Below, in pieces: positions 45,020 to 53,048 of a stretch of DNA of 64,000 bases (the stretch's first letter is position 1; every line of letters begins with the position of its first letter). The stretch is from IMG/VR virus record IMGVR_UViG_3300028198_000256, positions 1 through 64,000 of that record, one strand, 5' to 3'. The notes beneath the pieces are model-generated. The model was not told the origin of the DNA. It saw only the letters and a list, made by a program, of their open reading frames with translations, and searched no databases. A program made the position numbers and the translations under genes. This stretch comes from a virus.

Positions 45020-46174
45020 TTATCCTACTTCTAAATTAGTATTAAATGGAGCATTAACTTCTTCTACATCATCAGTAGTACTTGATGCATCAAACTTAGT
45101 ATACAATTCCATGAAAGTATTTTTGGTATCTTCATCAAATCGTGAAATGGCTAAGTTAATAGACTTCATACGATCTTCAAAAATTGCATATGTCTGAACA
45201 ATATGTCCTAAACGACGAGTTGAAATAACATCATCAACACCATCATCATAAAACGTCTTACGAATACCATCTGCCCATGACACCAACAGTTTAGCAAACT
45301 CTACATCAACCTTACCAAACGCCTTCATGTGGTTCATTAAAATCTTTTCTTCAGTAACAACTGGAGCAAATGGTTGTTCTACTGTAATCGTGAATCGTTC
45401 AAGAAACGCCTCATCAATAATTGTAGCAGCAGAGAACTTACCAGATTCAGAACCTTGACCCTTTGTGTTTGCAGTAGCAATCACATTAAAACCACGTTTC
45501 GGTTCAATCAATTCACCAGTTTTCTTAATAACAATGGGTTTACCCTCAAGAACACCTTGAAGAGCCATAATCTTATTAGAACCACGGTCAATCTCATCAA
45601 TCAAGAGAATGGCACCAAGTTCCATAGCCTTTACTACTGGACCTTTTTCAAAAACAGTATCACCATTAACCAGACGGAAACCACCAATCAAATCATCTTG
45701 ATCTGTTTCTGGTGAAATCTGAACACGAATGAATTCACGTTTAGCATTAGCAGCAGCCTGTTCTACCATCATAGTTTTACCATTACCAGACAAACCAGTA
45801 ACAAAGATAGGATAGAAAAACTTTGATTTAATAATCTTCAATATGTCTTTATAAGCACCCCACTTAACAAAGTTAGGATCTACTTGTGGAACATATGACG
45901 TTTTAAATACAGGTAATGGTGGTTGTTGAACACGTTCAACAACTGGTTCAGGACCAACAGTATTAACAGGCAATACTGGTTCACGTTTTAATGGAACCAC
46001 CACACCAGTAATATTATAAACACCATGACTAACCTTATCCAATCCTTTATTAACACCTTGTCCGTTAGCATAACCAATTTTTAATGCAGCCTCGGACAAT
46101 TCCTTTAATGTATATTCATTTTTCTCTGGGTTTTCTGATAAAAGATAATCTTTTACCTTTTCAACTTTATTCAT
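45020..46174 (-). CDS. MoxR/CobS-like AAA+ ATPase
   Basis: A 384-residue protein with a variable N-terminal 110 residues and a MoxR-type AAA+ core: FVTGLSGNGKTMMVEQA (Walker A), AILLIDEIDRGS (Walker B), IATANTKGQG (sensor 1) and DEAFLERFTI (arginine finger region). T4-like marine phages carry this as a cobS-like gene. It probably acts with the VWA/HExxH protein at 56374-58554 as an ATPase-VWA pair, as CobS does with CobT. True cobalt chelation is not shown. Confidence 0.88.
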   Translation of the reverse strand: MNKVEKVKDYLLSENPEKNEYTLKELSEAALKIGYANGQGVNKGLDKVSHGVYNITGVVVPLKREPVLPVNTVGPEPVVERVQQPPLPVFKTSYVPQVDPNFVKWGAYKDILKIIKSKFFYPIFVTGLSGNGKTMMVEQAAANAKREFIRVQISPETDQDDLIGGFRLVNGDTVFEKGPVVKAMELGAILLIDEIDRGSNKIMALQGVLEGKPIVIKKTGELIEPKRGFNVIATANTKGQGSESGKFSAATIIDEAFLERFTITVEQPFAPVVTEEKILMNHMKAFGKVDVEFAKLLVSWADGIRKTFYDDGVDDVISTRRLGHIVQTYAIFEDRMKSINLAISRFDEDTKNTFMELYTKFDASSTTDDVEEVNAPFNTNLEVG

Positions 46175-46186
46175 AATATACCTTTT

Positions 46187-46327
46187 TTATTTAATTTGTT
46201 TCTCAATTTCTGAATCTTCTAATGGAATTTCAGTAACGGTAGGGTCAGATGACGAATCATCCGCAAACCAACTGGTATATTCTTCATTAATCTCTTCAGC
46301 AGTAATAAACTCATCAAAATCAAACAT
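46187..46327 (-). CDS. 46-residue acidic protein
   Basis: Starts MFDFDEFITAEEINEEYTSW; 14 acidic residues. AGGTGA 5 bases before the ATG, and a promoter module just upstream. It is the first gene before the MoxR-like ATPase. Function unknown. Confidence 0.6.
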   Translation of the reverse strand: MFDFDEFITAEEINEEYTSWFADDSSSDPTVTEIPLEDSEIEKQIK

Positions 46328-46375
46328 TTCTTTCACCTTTCATAATTAAACACAATAACCCCAACCTTCATATGT

Positions 46376-46404
46376 ATTGTCTCATACTTTGATATAAAAG
46401 TCAA
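46376..46404 (-). promoter_or_regulatory. Sigma70-type promoter module
   Basis: Minus strand: TTGACT (46399-46404), 17-base spacer, GACAAT (46376-46381), then a leader with GGTTGGGGTTATTGTG. Drives the 46-residue gene and the ATPase. Confidence 0.78.
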
Positions 46405-46412
46405 GCTTTATT

Positions 46413-46640
46413 TTACTTTATTTCATCCATTTTTTCAATCTCTTGTTTAATCCAAATTAAAGCAAGATGTTCAGTATTTTCAATAAACGCCTCATCCGAA
46501 ACAGGAGAAGGCAACACAGACACCATCCATTTTATCTTATCATATGCAGACATAAGCATATCATCTGAAATGGTGAATTTAGACTTCTGTTTTCGTTCAG
46601 TCTTAATAATTTTAAGTACAGTTTCCATTGGTATAATCAT
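46413..46640 (-). CDS. Hypothetical 75-residue protein
   Basis: Starts MIIPMETVLKIIKTERKQK, helical. AGGAT lies 6 bases before the ATG at 46640. It ends just before the next promoter module. No motif recognised. Confidence 0.58.
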   Translation of the reverse strand: MIIPMETVLKIIKTERKQKSKFTISDDMLMSAYDKIKWMVSVLPSPVSDEAFIENTEHLALIWIKQEIEKMDEIK

Positions 46641-46648
46641 AATAGATC

Positions 46649-46762
46649 CTATAATGTTAAGTATAATTCATTAACGTAAGCCACCCTAAGTAATACAATT
46701 ACCGCAGTAACAGTTATTAATTTAGTAACCAACACCTCTATAATCACAAGTAATCTTTTCAT
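46649..46762 (-). CDS. 37-residue membrane peptide
   Basis: Starts MKRLLVIIEVLVTKLITVTA, one span. Its ATG overlaps the stop of the upstream gene (ATGA). No function known. Confidence 0.5.
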   Translation of the reverse strand: MKRLLVIIEVLVTKLITVTAVIVLLRVAYVNELYLTL

Positions 46763-47046
46763 CTCATCTCTTCTCTATAATTATTTTTAGCATATAACAC
46801 ATCAGGATAAACATCAGCAACATCATCTACCATAGTATCATCATATGGTTCATCATCAGTTAAACCCATCTCATATAGACTCTGTTCAAATGCATCCAGA
46901 TCAATAACTTCCTTTGGATTATAAACCCTTAATCGTGCAATGAAATTCCTTTTAATCAAGTCAGTAGTAGATACTTGACGATAATGATTTGCCGCAGCAT
47001 CCTTCATCAACATTTTCAATTCATTTTGTATTTCGTAATTATTCAT
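46759..47046 (-). CDS. Hypothetical 95-residue protein
   Basis: Starts MNNYEIQNELKMLMKDAAAN, helical then acidic. I use the ATG at 47046 rather than the TTG at 47064. No family recognised. Confidence 0.6.
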   Translation of the reverse strand: MNNYEIQNELKMLMKDAAANHYRQVSTTDLIKRNFIARLRVYNPKEVIDLDAFEQSLYEMGLTDDEPYDDTMVDDVADVYPDVLYAKNNYREEMR

Positions 47047-47064
47047 AATATAGGTTTCTCTCAA

Positions 47065-47232
47065 TTAATGTAAAACTTTCTTTGTTTTAACATTGGTGGA
47101 TAATAATGAACGATTTTGTTCATATTCATTAGCTAGTGCAGAATACACTCTATCCCATTCATTAGGGGTAACATCATTTAAACGTCGTTTAGTATTTGAT
47201 TCAAGTGTAACTAACTTTAATTGATTTTTCAT
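47065..47232 (-). CDS. 55-residue basic protein
   Basis: Starts MKNQLKLVTLESNTKRRLND; AAGGA lies 6 bases upstream. It lies between two short genes in one operon. Function unknown. Confidence 0.55.
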   Translation of the reverse strand: MKNQLKLVTLESNTKRRLNDVTPNEWDRVYSALANEYEQNRSLLSTNVKTKKVLH

Positions 47233-47240
47233 TTTAATCC

Positions 47241-47501
47241 TTATTTAGTAGTATTTTTCCAAACTAATTGACTAAAAACAGTAACATTGTCTTTTTTAAC
47301 ACGGAGGGTTAATGGTAAAAATGGGTCAGCAACCATATAATATGTAATCTTTACCCATAACCATTTTAGATCTAATTTCTCATTCTTATTCCACTCATTA
47401 CGAATCGCAATAAGTTTCTCTTTAACAATTTGAGCTTCTGGTATAGAATTATAGGTCATTACAACCTTTCTTTCAGAAACAAACTCAACAACAATACTCA
47501 T
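47241..47501 (-). CDS. Hypothetical 86-residue protein
   Basis: Starts MSIVVEFVSERKVVMTYNS. The ATG at 47501 has TTTTGGAG 8-9 bases before it, part of the conserved leader. It is the first gene after a promoter module. Function unknown. Confidence 0.62.
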   Translation of the reverse strand: MSIVVEFVSERKVVMTYNSIPEAQIVKEKLIAIRNEWNKNEKLDLKWLWVKITYYMVADPFLPLTLRVKKDNVTVFSQLVWKNTTK

Positions 47502-47546
47502 AATAAACTCCAAAAAATAAACTCAATAACCCCAACTCACAGTAAT

Positions 47547-47575
47547 ATTATCTCATACTTTTATATAAATGTCAA
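47547..47575 (-). promoter_or_regulatory. Sigma70-type promoter module with conserved leader
   Basis: Minus strand: TTGACA (47570-47575), 17-base spacer, GATAAT (47547-47552), then ACTGTGAGTTGGGGTTATTG and a TTTTTTGGAG ribosome site. Nearly identical modules lie at 48206, 50174 and 50716. Confidence 0.85.
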
Positions 47576-47594
47576 GCTTTATTTTCATTTATTT

Positions 47595-47951
47595 TCAAAA
47601 ACCTGTCCATTGTATAACATCAGGCATATTAGTAAGAACATTACCACGATCAAAATTACGTGCCGGTGATGACCATGATGCAGCTTTAAGGAGATCTCCA
47701 TAAGCAAACTTCTTATCTTTTTTGGATATCACAATAAATCCCTTTACGGAACCGTTGTGTATCAATTTAACATAGTTTCTTCCTATCTTAAATTCGGTGT
47801 CAACCTTGTATTCATCATACCAATGCACCCACACCTTGTCTTTATTATGGGCATATTGGGCAATTTTTTGTGCTCTTTGTGCCCAATTGGCATAATCAGA
47901 TGCCATCTTATTAAGAACATTCTCAATTACTTCTCTATTCACTTCACTCAT
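47595..47951 (-). CDS. Conserved T4-like phage protein, unknown
   Basis: A 118-residue protein with VWVHWYDEYKVDTEFKIGRN, AYGDLLKAASWSSPARNFDRG, a pattern I know from T4-like phages without a role. The start is the ATG at 47951 (GGAG upstream). Confidence 0.68.
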   Translation of the reverse strand: MSEVNREVIENVLNKMASDYANWAQRAQKIAQYAHNKDKVWVHWYDEYKVDTEFKIGRNYVKLIHNGSVKGFIVISKKDKKFAYGDLLKAASWSSPARNFDRGNVLTNMPDVIQWTGF

Positions 47952-47966
47952 AATATACTCCATAAT

Positions 47967-48161
47967 TTAATAGTCAAGGGAAGAGTAATAAGCATCTAAA
48001 GCATACCAATATAAATCATTATCAAGAATCTCAATTTCCTCTTCCTTCATCTCCCTGACAATATCCTTAGCTACATCTAACTCTAAGTAAACATTATCTT
48101 CCTTTTCCAATCTCTCAATAACCCTTTTGATAACAATCAGATCACCTTTATCTATAATCAT
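47967..48161 (-). CDS. Hypothetical 64-residue acidic helical protein
   Basis: Starts MIIDKGDLIVIKRVIERLEK; acidic. ATG at 48161 in the same leader context (TTGGAGTTTATT). First gene after the module at 48206. Confidence 0.6.
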   Translation of the reverse strand: MIIDKGDLIVIKRVIERLEKEDNVYLELDVAKDIVREMKEEEIEILDNDLYWYALDAYYSSLDY

Positions 48162-48205
48162 AATAAACTCCAAAAATTAAACTCAATAACCCCAACCACA
48201 GTACT

Positions 48206-48234
48206 ATTGTCTCATACTATGGTTATAAAGTCAA
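48206..48234 (-). promoter_or_regulatory. Sigma70-type promoter module with conserved leader
   Basis: Minus strand: TTGACT (48229-48234), 17-base spacer, GACAAT (48206-48211), leader GGTTGGGGTTATTGAG. Confidence 0.83.
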
Positions 48235-48254
48235 GGCTTATTTTCATTTATTTC

Positions 48255-49187
48255 TCATAAAAAATCATCCAATGTTGATGTTTTCAATCTTTGTTCTGCA
48301 ATCTCAACATATTCAGGGGAAAGTTCACATCCAATATATTTTTTACCTAGAGATTTACTAACTATAGCGGTAGTTCCAGACCCCATAAATGGGTCTAAAA
48401 CAATTCCGTTTGGTGGACATGTAGTTGAAATTGGAGTTTTTATTAAATCCTGTGGGTATACAGCAAAATGTGCCCCCCTATATGATGTCGTTGCAATATC
48501 CCAAACACTGAACATTGGTCTTGTCGGGCATTTACCAGAATCTATTAATTCTTGATAATCAAAATCCTTTTTTATGTTTAAAGTTTCTCTCATTTTAGTA
48601 TAATGTTTATCTTGATTATCAGAAGATAAACTATACCCCTCTTTTACAGAAGCCTTAGCATCTTTTCGTTTATCTAAATTATTATCACTAAACATTCTAC
48701 GAACACTTACCTCAGCTTGGGGAATCACCATTTTACTTCTATCAAAATAATATCCCTTTAAGTTTTTTACAAACCAAAATATTTTTTCATGATTTGACCA
48801 AAATCTATCTTTTGCTGAGATTGGTTGTGGGTTAGGTTTACTCCAAATTATTTCATTACGAAGATACCAACCACGATCCGACATTGCAATTTCAAATCTT
48901 GACGGAACCTGTAAAAGTTTTTTATTATTATAAGTATCTCCAATATTCACCCAACAAGACCCAGTAGGTTTTAGCACACGATAAACTTCGTCAAATACGT
49001 TACACAAATTTTCAACAAATTCTGTTACGGAATCTTCTATGCCTATCTGTTTTTTGTTTTTATAATCACGGAGATTATAATAGGGCGGAGAGGTGATACA
49101 CATATCTACTGAATTATCTGGCAGTTTTCGCAATGATTCTATATTATCTCCAATGTGGATTATTCCAGTTTCTAGTAAATTTGTCAA
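48255..49187 (-). CDS. DNA methyltransferase (N4-cytosine/N6-adenine type) with STLDDFL tail
   Basis: A 310-residue beta-class enzyme: catalytic motif IV TSPPYYNLRDYKN near residue 33 and the SAM motif LDPFMGSGTTAI near residue 270, an order typical of this class. TSPPY occurs in N4-cytosine and some N6-adenine enzymes, so the target base is open. The last residues (KTSTLDDFL) are nearly the same as those of the Dam-like and Mom-like proteins of this window. Its start overlaps the upstream partner gene by 4 bases. Confidence 0.93.
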   Translation of the reverse strand: MTNLLETGIIHIGDNIESLRKLPDNSVDMCITSPPYYNLRDYKNKKQIGIEDSVTEFVENLCNVFDEVYRVLKPTGSCWVNIGDTYNNKKLLQVPSRFEIAMSDRGWYLRNEIIWSKPNPQPISAKDRFWSNHEKIFWFVKNLKGYYFDRSKMVIPQAEVSVRRMFSDNNLDKRKDAKASVKEGYSLSSDNQDKHYTKMRETLNIKKDFDYQELIDSGKCPTRPMFSVWDIATTSYRGAHFAVYPQDLIKTPISTTCPPNGIVLDPFMGSGTTAIVSKSLGKKYIGCELSPEYVEIAEQRLKTSTLDDFL

Positions 49188-49723
49188 ATTTCTTCTCCAA
49201 CTGCAACCAACTTGAACTTTTCATATGGGAACAACTTGTCGAATCTATTTTGAGTGATTCCACCACCCTTACTAAAAGTTCCCAACGATCTGGGAAAATT
49301 CTTTCGTTTAGCTTCCTTCCACATATCATAGATCAATGATGATGGAATTTCAAAAACTCTAAAGTCGGGAAACTTTCGTAAATCAAAAATAACATAGGAA
49401 TCAATAGCCTCCATTTTTGATTCCGTTTCCTCATGAATAATCGCCACAGCTCTATCACCACGACCAACACCTGTGGTGGTCGATGGACCAAAATGTGCAG
49501 AAACTTTCCACATATTTCTAACTTCAATTAATTTGTATTTGTAATGAGGGGCAACAACATCCCACTTTTTCTGTTCTTTACCCATTCTCTTACCTTTAAC
49601 ATATTTGGCAGTTTTATTTTCCGACCACCCAGAAAGAGTCACACCAGATAGAGATTCTGTGTATTCTTTCACCGACATATCATCTAATTTAGCATGAGAT
49701 TCAACAGGATATCTTTCTTTCAT
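49184..49723 (-). CDS. Partner protein of the methyltransferase, possible nuclease
   Basis: A 179-residue protein. KWDVVAPHYKYKLIEVRN followed by a SYVIFDLRKFPDFRVFEIP strand set resembles the D...E-x-K core of some PD-(D/E)xK enzymes (here E-V-R). This, and its 4-base overlap with a methyltransferase, suggest a restriction- or nick-type partner, but the lysine is missing, so it may be inactive or something else. Confidence 0.5.
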   Translation of the reverse strand: MKERYPVESHAKLDDMSVKEYTESLSGVTLSGWSENKTAKYVKGKRMGKEQKKWDVVAPHYKYKLIEVRNMWKVSAHFGPSTTTGVGRGDRAVAIIHEETESKMEAIDSYVIFDLRKFPDFRVFEIPSSLIYDMWKEAKRKNFPRSLGTFSKGGGITQNRFDKLFPYEKFKLVAVGEEI

Positions 49724-49743
49724 ATTTACCTCTAATTATAATT

Positions 49744-50127
49744 TTAAATTAACTCGTATGGTTTTTCCCAAGTTCCTATCTGCAAATCAATATAAAATGC
49801 AGTATGAAAATAGTCAGTCATAATGTCAGAATCATCAAACCAAGCTTCTCCATTCTCTGCATTGGCAGGTGCAGTCTTAATAATTTCAAGAATTTTATTC
49901 AGAACCTTTGCGGGTTTCTTTGACCAATGTTTATCAATAAAGTATTGATTAACTCCTTCATATTTCTCAGTAGGATCACGGAATTCAGAACGAAAGTCAA
50001 GATCAGACTTCAATATATTAACCGATACGGAATGTTGTCGTTTACGAACAGAAAATTTATACTTTGGGAATTCTTTCTTTAACTCTTTACGAATCTCTCT
50101 AACTTCTTCAGCACTTATATATGCCAT
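49744..50127 (-). CDS. LPD29-like protein, unknown
   Basis: A 127-residue protein. Opening AEEVREIRKELKKEFPKYKFSV and end FYIDLQIGTWEKPYE resemble the LPD29 domain found in large mobile-element proteins. The role of that domain is not known. It follows a promoter module. Confidence 0.55.
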   Translation of the reverse strand: MAYISAEEVREIRKELKKEFPKYKFSVRKRQHSVSVNILKSDLDFRSEFRDPTEKYEGVNQYFIDKHWSKKPAKVLNKILEIIKTAPANAENGEAWFDDSDIMTDYFHTAFYIDLQIGTWEKPYELI

Positions 50128-50173
50128 CTAACTTCTCCAATAATAAAAATAAATAACCCCAACTCACAGTAAT

Positions 50174-50202
50174 ATTATCTCATACTTTTATATAAATGTC
50201 AA
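50174..50202 (-). promoter_or_regulatory. Sigma70-type promoter module
   Basis: Minus strand: TTGACA (50197-50202), 17-base spacer, GATAAT (50174-50179), leader ACTGTGAGTTGGGGTTATTT. Serves 49744-50127 and probably the methyltransferase pair. Confidence 0.83.
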
Positions 50203-50220
50203 GAACTATTTTCATTTATT

Positions 50221-50547
50221 TTAATACCGTGATGGTTTTTCAGGCCAAAAAACAGTTTCAGTCGGTTGACCAGTTGCCAACTCTTCTTCATAAATTTCAT
50301 TGGGTAAGTCTCTCAATTCTTGTCTATACTCCATCCATTCATTTAAATATTCATGAACAGATGAATATCTCGCATAAGGATCACGAAATTTAGCATCATC
50401 CTTATCTCTAATATGAATCTCATTATCTGTATATGTCTTACCAAGCACCGTATATGGACGTGGTAATTTAACACTTACATCTACGCCAATCCAATCACTT
50501 TCTTCCAATAATTCATCACGTTTTTTTCTCAATTCAATCATATCCAT
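50221..50547 (-). CDS. Hypothetical 108-residue protein
   Basis: Starts MDMIELRKKRDELLEESDW; contains RYSSVHEYLNEWMEYRQEL. The ATG at 50547 has AGGTGG 5 bases upstream; the GTG at 50556 lies inside that site. No family recognised. Confidence 0.6.
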   Translation of the reverse strand: MDMIELRKKRDELLEESDWIGVDVSVKLPRPYTVLGKTYTDNEIHIRDKDDAKFRDPYARYSSVHEYLNEWMEYRQELRDLPNEIYEEELATGQPTETVFWPEKPSRY

Positions 50548-50559
50548 AACAACCACCTA

Positions 50560-50670
50560 TTAACTTAAAATATTAACTACTAATGCAACTGAAGCACCAA
50601 TAGACCATAGTGTTAACAATTCATAATCAACAACAACCTCAACTCTACCATCAATCAATCGTACCAACAT
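50560..50670 (-). CDS. 36-residue membrane peptide
   Basis: Starts MLVRLIDGRVEVVVDYELL, then LWSIGASVALVVNIL. It has the module ribosome site TTTTGGAG and is the first gene after the module at 50716. Function unknown. Confidence 0.55.
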   Translation of the reverse strand: MLVRLIDGRVEVVVDYELLTLWSIGASVALVVNILS

Positions 50671-50715
50671 AATATACTCCAAAAAATAAACTCAATAACC
50701 CCAACTCACAGTAAT

Positions 50716-50744
50716 ATTATCTCATACTTTTGTATAAATGTCAA
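50716..50744 (-). promoter_or_regulatory. Sigma70-type promoter module with conserved leader
   Basis: Minus strand: TTGACA (50739-50744), 17-base spacer, GATAAT (50716-50721), leader ACTGTGAGTTGGGGTTATTG. The leader is nearly the same as at 47.5 kb. Confidence 0.85.
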
Positions 50745-50932
50745 GATTTATTTGTATATATATTATAAAATATATACAATGCAAAGACAACCATAATAGG
50801 GAATAACAATATATAACTAACGGCTTCTAAAAATGTCATTTCTGATACAAATAAAACCAAAATCTCCCAATTAGTCTTATCAGGCATTATTCTCATTAGG
50901 AATTCTGAATATAATACCCCAAAACCCACCAT
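50741..50932 (-). CDS. Membrane protein, 63 residues
   Basis: Two hydrophobic spans (about 25-40 and 42-57; ILLFPIMVVFALYIFYNIY). Its stop overlaps the -35 box of the module. Function unknown. Confidence 0.5.
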   Translation of the reverse strand: MVGFGVLYSEFLMRIMPDKTNWEILVLFVSEMTFLEAVSYILLFPIMVVFALYIFYNIYTNKS

Positions 50933-51015
50933 ACTATGAAAGGTAATGTGATTATAAAATGGGATAAAAATGTAGTCTTATTACACCTTAAAATATATAA
51001 CATAGGTTTCTTCAT
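50896..51015 (-). CDS. 39-residue membrane peptide
   Basis: Starts MKKPMLYILRCNKTTFLSH, then FIITLPFIVWWVLGYYI. AGAGGTG precedes the ATG by 5 bases. It overlaps the next gene by 37 bases. Confidence 0.45.
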   Translation of the reverse strand: MKKPMLYILRCNKTTFLSHFIITLPFIVWWVLGYYIQNS

Positions 51016-51049
51016 ATCACACCTCTTACATACCATTTTTCTAATGCCA

Positions 51050-51949
51050 TTATGTTAAGAAAAAATCATCCAATACAGTTGACGTTGAAGACGTTATATT
51101 ATTATGTTTAATATTATCAACTCCCATTTCAAAATCAGGTCTATTTTTATCCGATTCATTAATAATAATAACATCTTTAAGATCTGTTACATCTTTCCAT
51201 TGTAGTTTATCTTTTTTTGGATAATTCTTAGTCCAATTCATAGACGATAATTTAAGTAATATTTTAGCAGAACGTTTATCTAATGGATATATGTATCTAA
51301 ACATATAACCCTTATATCTACGTATACCACGTTCTTTCATAAATCCTGTGGTCAACCAACTCAACTTATCTTTTTTAAACATATCATCATTACGTCTTTC
51401 CCACTCTACATTTTCTTTACATAAATCTTTACTACTTCTTGGATGTAATTTCTCACCATTTTCCATCATATAAACATCTGTCCAATACCGTTCACCAAAA
51501 TAAAAATTAGATGCTTGATAAACATATCCACATTTACCCATAATTCCATCTGCCATAGTATACAAATATTTACAATTAGTATTCCGTTTAATCCACCTAA
51601 TACTTGATGATATCATGCAAGACCCATATGACTTAGTTCCATTTAATTTAGGTAACAAACACATTTTACCAATTTCAAAATAATAATTAGTCAAAGAATG
51701 TTTATATCCAGAACTCCGAACATTTGGAACATTCAATTCAAACAATTCATCCTTCAACGTTGGTAATATTTTAGCAATAGTATGTCTTGGTCGTGTACCC
51801 CACCCCAATGTCATAACTCCTGATAATTCATCCTTTAAAAAAAACCCAAGATAATGTGTAGTTAGTGCCGGCATAACTGGTGAATAATGATACTTTTCTA
51901 TAAACATAACAGCTGTTATTTTATCAATTTTTTTTACTTCAAACTTCAT
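51050..51949 (-). CDS. Mom-like DNA-modification protein (GNAT-type) with STVLDDFF tail
   Basis: A 299-residue protein of the Mu Mom type. Seen features: FIEKYHYSPVMPA, GVMTLGWGTRPRH, YFEIGKMCLLPKLNGTKSYG, and LYTMADGIMGKCGYVYQASN, then FYFGERYW, which is the typical Mom core. In Mu, Mom turns adenines into a bulky modified base that blocks restriction enzymes. The C-terminal 60 residues are an extension ending STSTVLDDFFLT, like the tails of the two methyltransferases. It overlaps ald by 11 bases. Confidence 0.83.
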   Translation of the reverse strand: MKFEVKKIDKITAVMFIEKYHYSPVMPALTTHYLGFFLKDELSGVMTLGWGTRPRHTIAKILPTLKDELFELNVPNVRSSGYKHSLTNYYFEIGKMCLLPKLNGTKSYGSCMISSSIRWIKRNTNCKYLYTMADGIMGKCGYVYQASNFYFGERYWTDVYMMENGEKLHPRSSKDLCKENVEWERRNDDMFKKDKLSWLTTGFMKERGIRRYKGYMFRYIYPLDKRSAKILLKLSSMNWTKNYPKKDKLQWKDVTDLKDVIIINESDKNRPDFEMGVDNIKHNNITSSTSTVLDDFFLT

Positions 51950-53048
51950 AATACTCCATAAGTTCTAATGATTCAGCAACCATTAAATTAGTGATTCTAC
52001 CATTATGTGTATATATACCATTTGTGAAATTAGGATCCACGTTATCAAGACCCATATCAGCCAAAACAGTTATATATGGTAATGTCGCCTTAGTAAGTAT
52101 GTTAGTAGCACTTTTAGGATATGCACCGGGCATATTAGACACACAATAATGAATAACCCCATGGTGCATAAATACAGGGTTCTGATGACTCCTAATATGT
52201 GACGTTTCAATGCAACCACCTTGGTCAATAGACACATCAACCACCACCGAACCGTTCCTCATACTTTTTACCATATCTTCAGTAACAACAATAGGAGATT
52301 TCTTTCCTGGTATTGAAACTGCACCAATAACTAAATCAGCATCTTTAACAGCAGGCTCCAAATTCCATGAAGTGGAACACTTATATTCAATAGAAGTATC
52401 CATATGACCTCTACTCAAATACTCCCAACGATAATCGGTTTCCAACCCTAAAATAATAACATTAGCACCCATCCCATTTGCCATCTCAGCCGCATGTCTA
52501 CCAACAACACCATCACCAACAACTACCACATTACCAGAATTAACACCATTAATTTTTCCTAGTTGTACACCAGACCCATCAAAAAACATTGACTTATCTG
52601 TATACTGAAGATAATAACTACCAATAGTAACCGCCATATTACCAGCAATAGCAGACATAGGTGACAACAACGGTAAATTACCAAAATTATCTGTTATTGA
52701 TTCATATGCTATGGCAGTAGTATTGGTGGATAATAATTTAAGTGTCAGTTCTTTATCTACACCCGCAAGATGAAGATAAGTAAATAATATTTGCCCATTA
52801 AAATATTTGTATTCTTCCACTTGAGGTTCTTTAACTTTAACCACAAGATCCGAATCCCATGCATAAAAGTCGTGGCATATTGTCGCACCGGATGATATGT
52901 AATCATCATCCGAATAACCAGAACCAACCCCAGCTTCAAATGTTACACATACAGAGTGACCTCTATCAACCAATTCACGCACACCATTTGGGGTAATTGC
53001 TACCCTATGTTCGTTTTCCTTTATTTCTTTGATTAATCCAATTTTCAT
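51939..53048 (-). CDS. ald: Alanine dehydrogenase, full length
   Basis: A 369-residue Ald (typical length 371-373). It has KEIKENEHRVAITP with Arg15, VVKVKEPQ with catalytic Lys73, FTYLHLAG with His93, the Rossmann loop VVVVGDGVVGRHAA, VDVSIDQGG and SNMPGAYPKSAT. The reaction is alanine + NAD+ to pyruvate + NH4+ + NADH, reversible. All key residues are present. It starts inside the formyltransferase gene (44-base overlap) with its own GAGGA site. Confidence 0.96.
   Translation of the reverse strand: MKIGLIKEIKENEHRVAITPNGVRELVDRGHSVCVTFEAGVGSGYSDDDYISSGATICHDFYAWDSDLVVKVKEPQVEEYKYFNGQILFTYLHLAGVDKELTLKLLSTNTTAIAYESITDNFGNLPLLSPMSAIAGNMAVTIGSYYLQYTDKSMFFDGSGVQLGKINGVNSGNVVVVGDGVVGRHAAEMANGMGANVIILGLETDYRWEYLSRGHMDTSIEYKCSTSWNLEPAVKDADLVIGAVSIPGKKSPIVVTEDMVKSMRNGSVVVDVSIDQGGCIETSHIRSHQNPVFMHHGVIHYCVSNMPGAYPKSATNILTKATLPYITVLADMGLDNVDPNFTNGIYTHNGRITNLMVAESLELMEYYEV

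Noticed and set aside
45020-46174. Naming the ATPase cobS
   Set aside because: The core is MoxR/CobS-like but no cobalamin pathway genes are seen, so a specific chelatase name is not justified.
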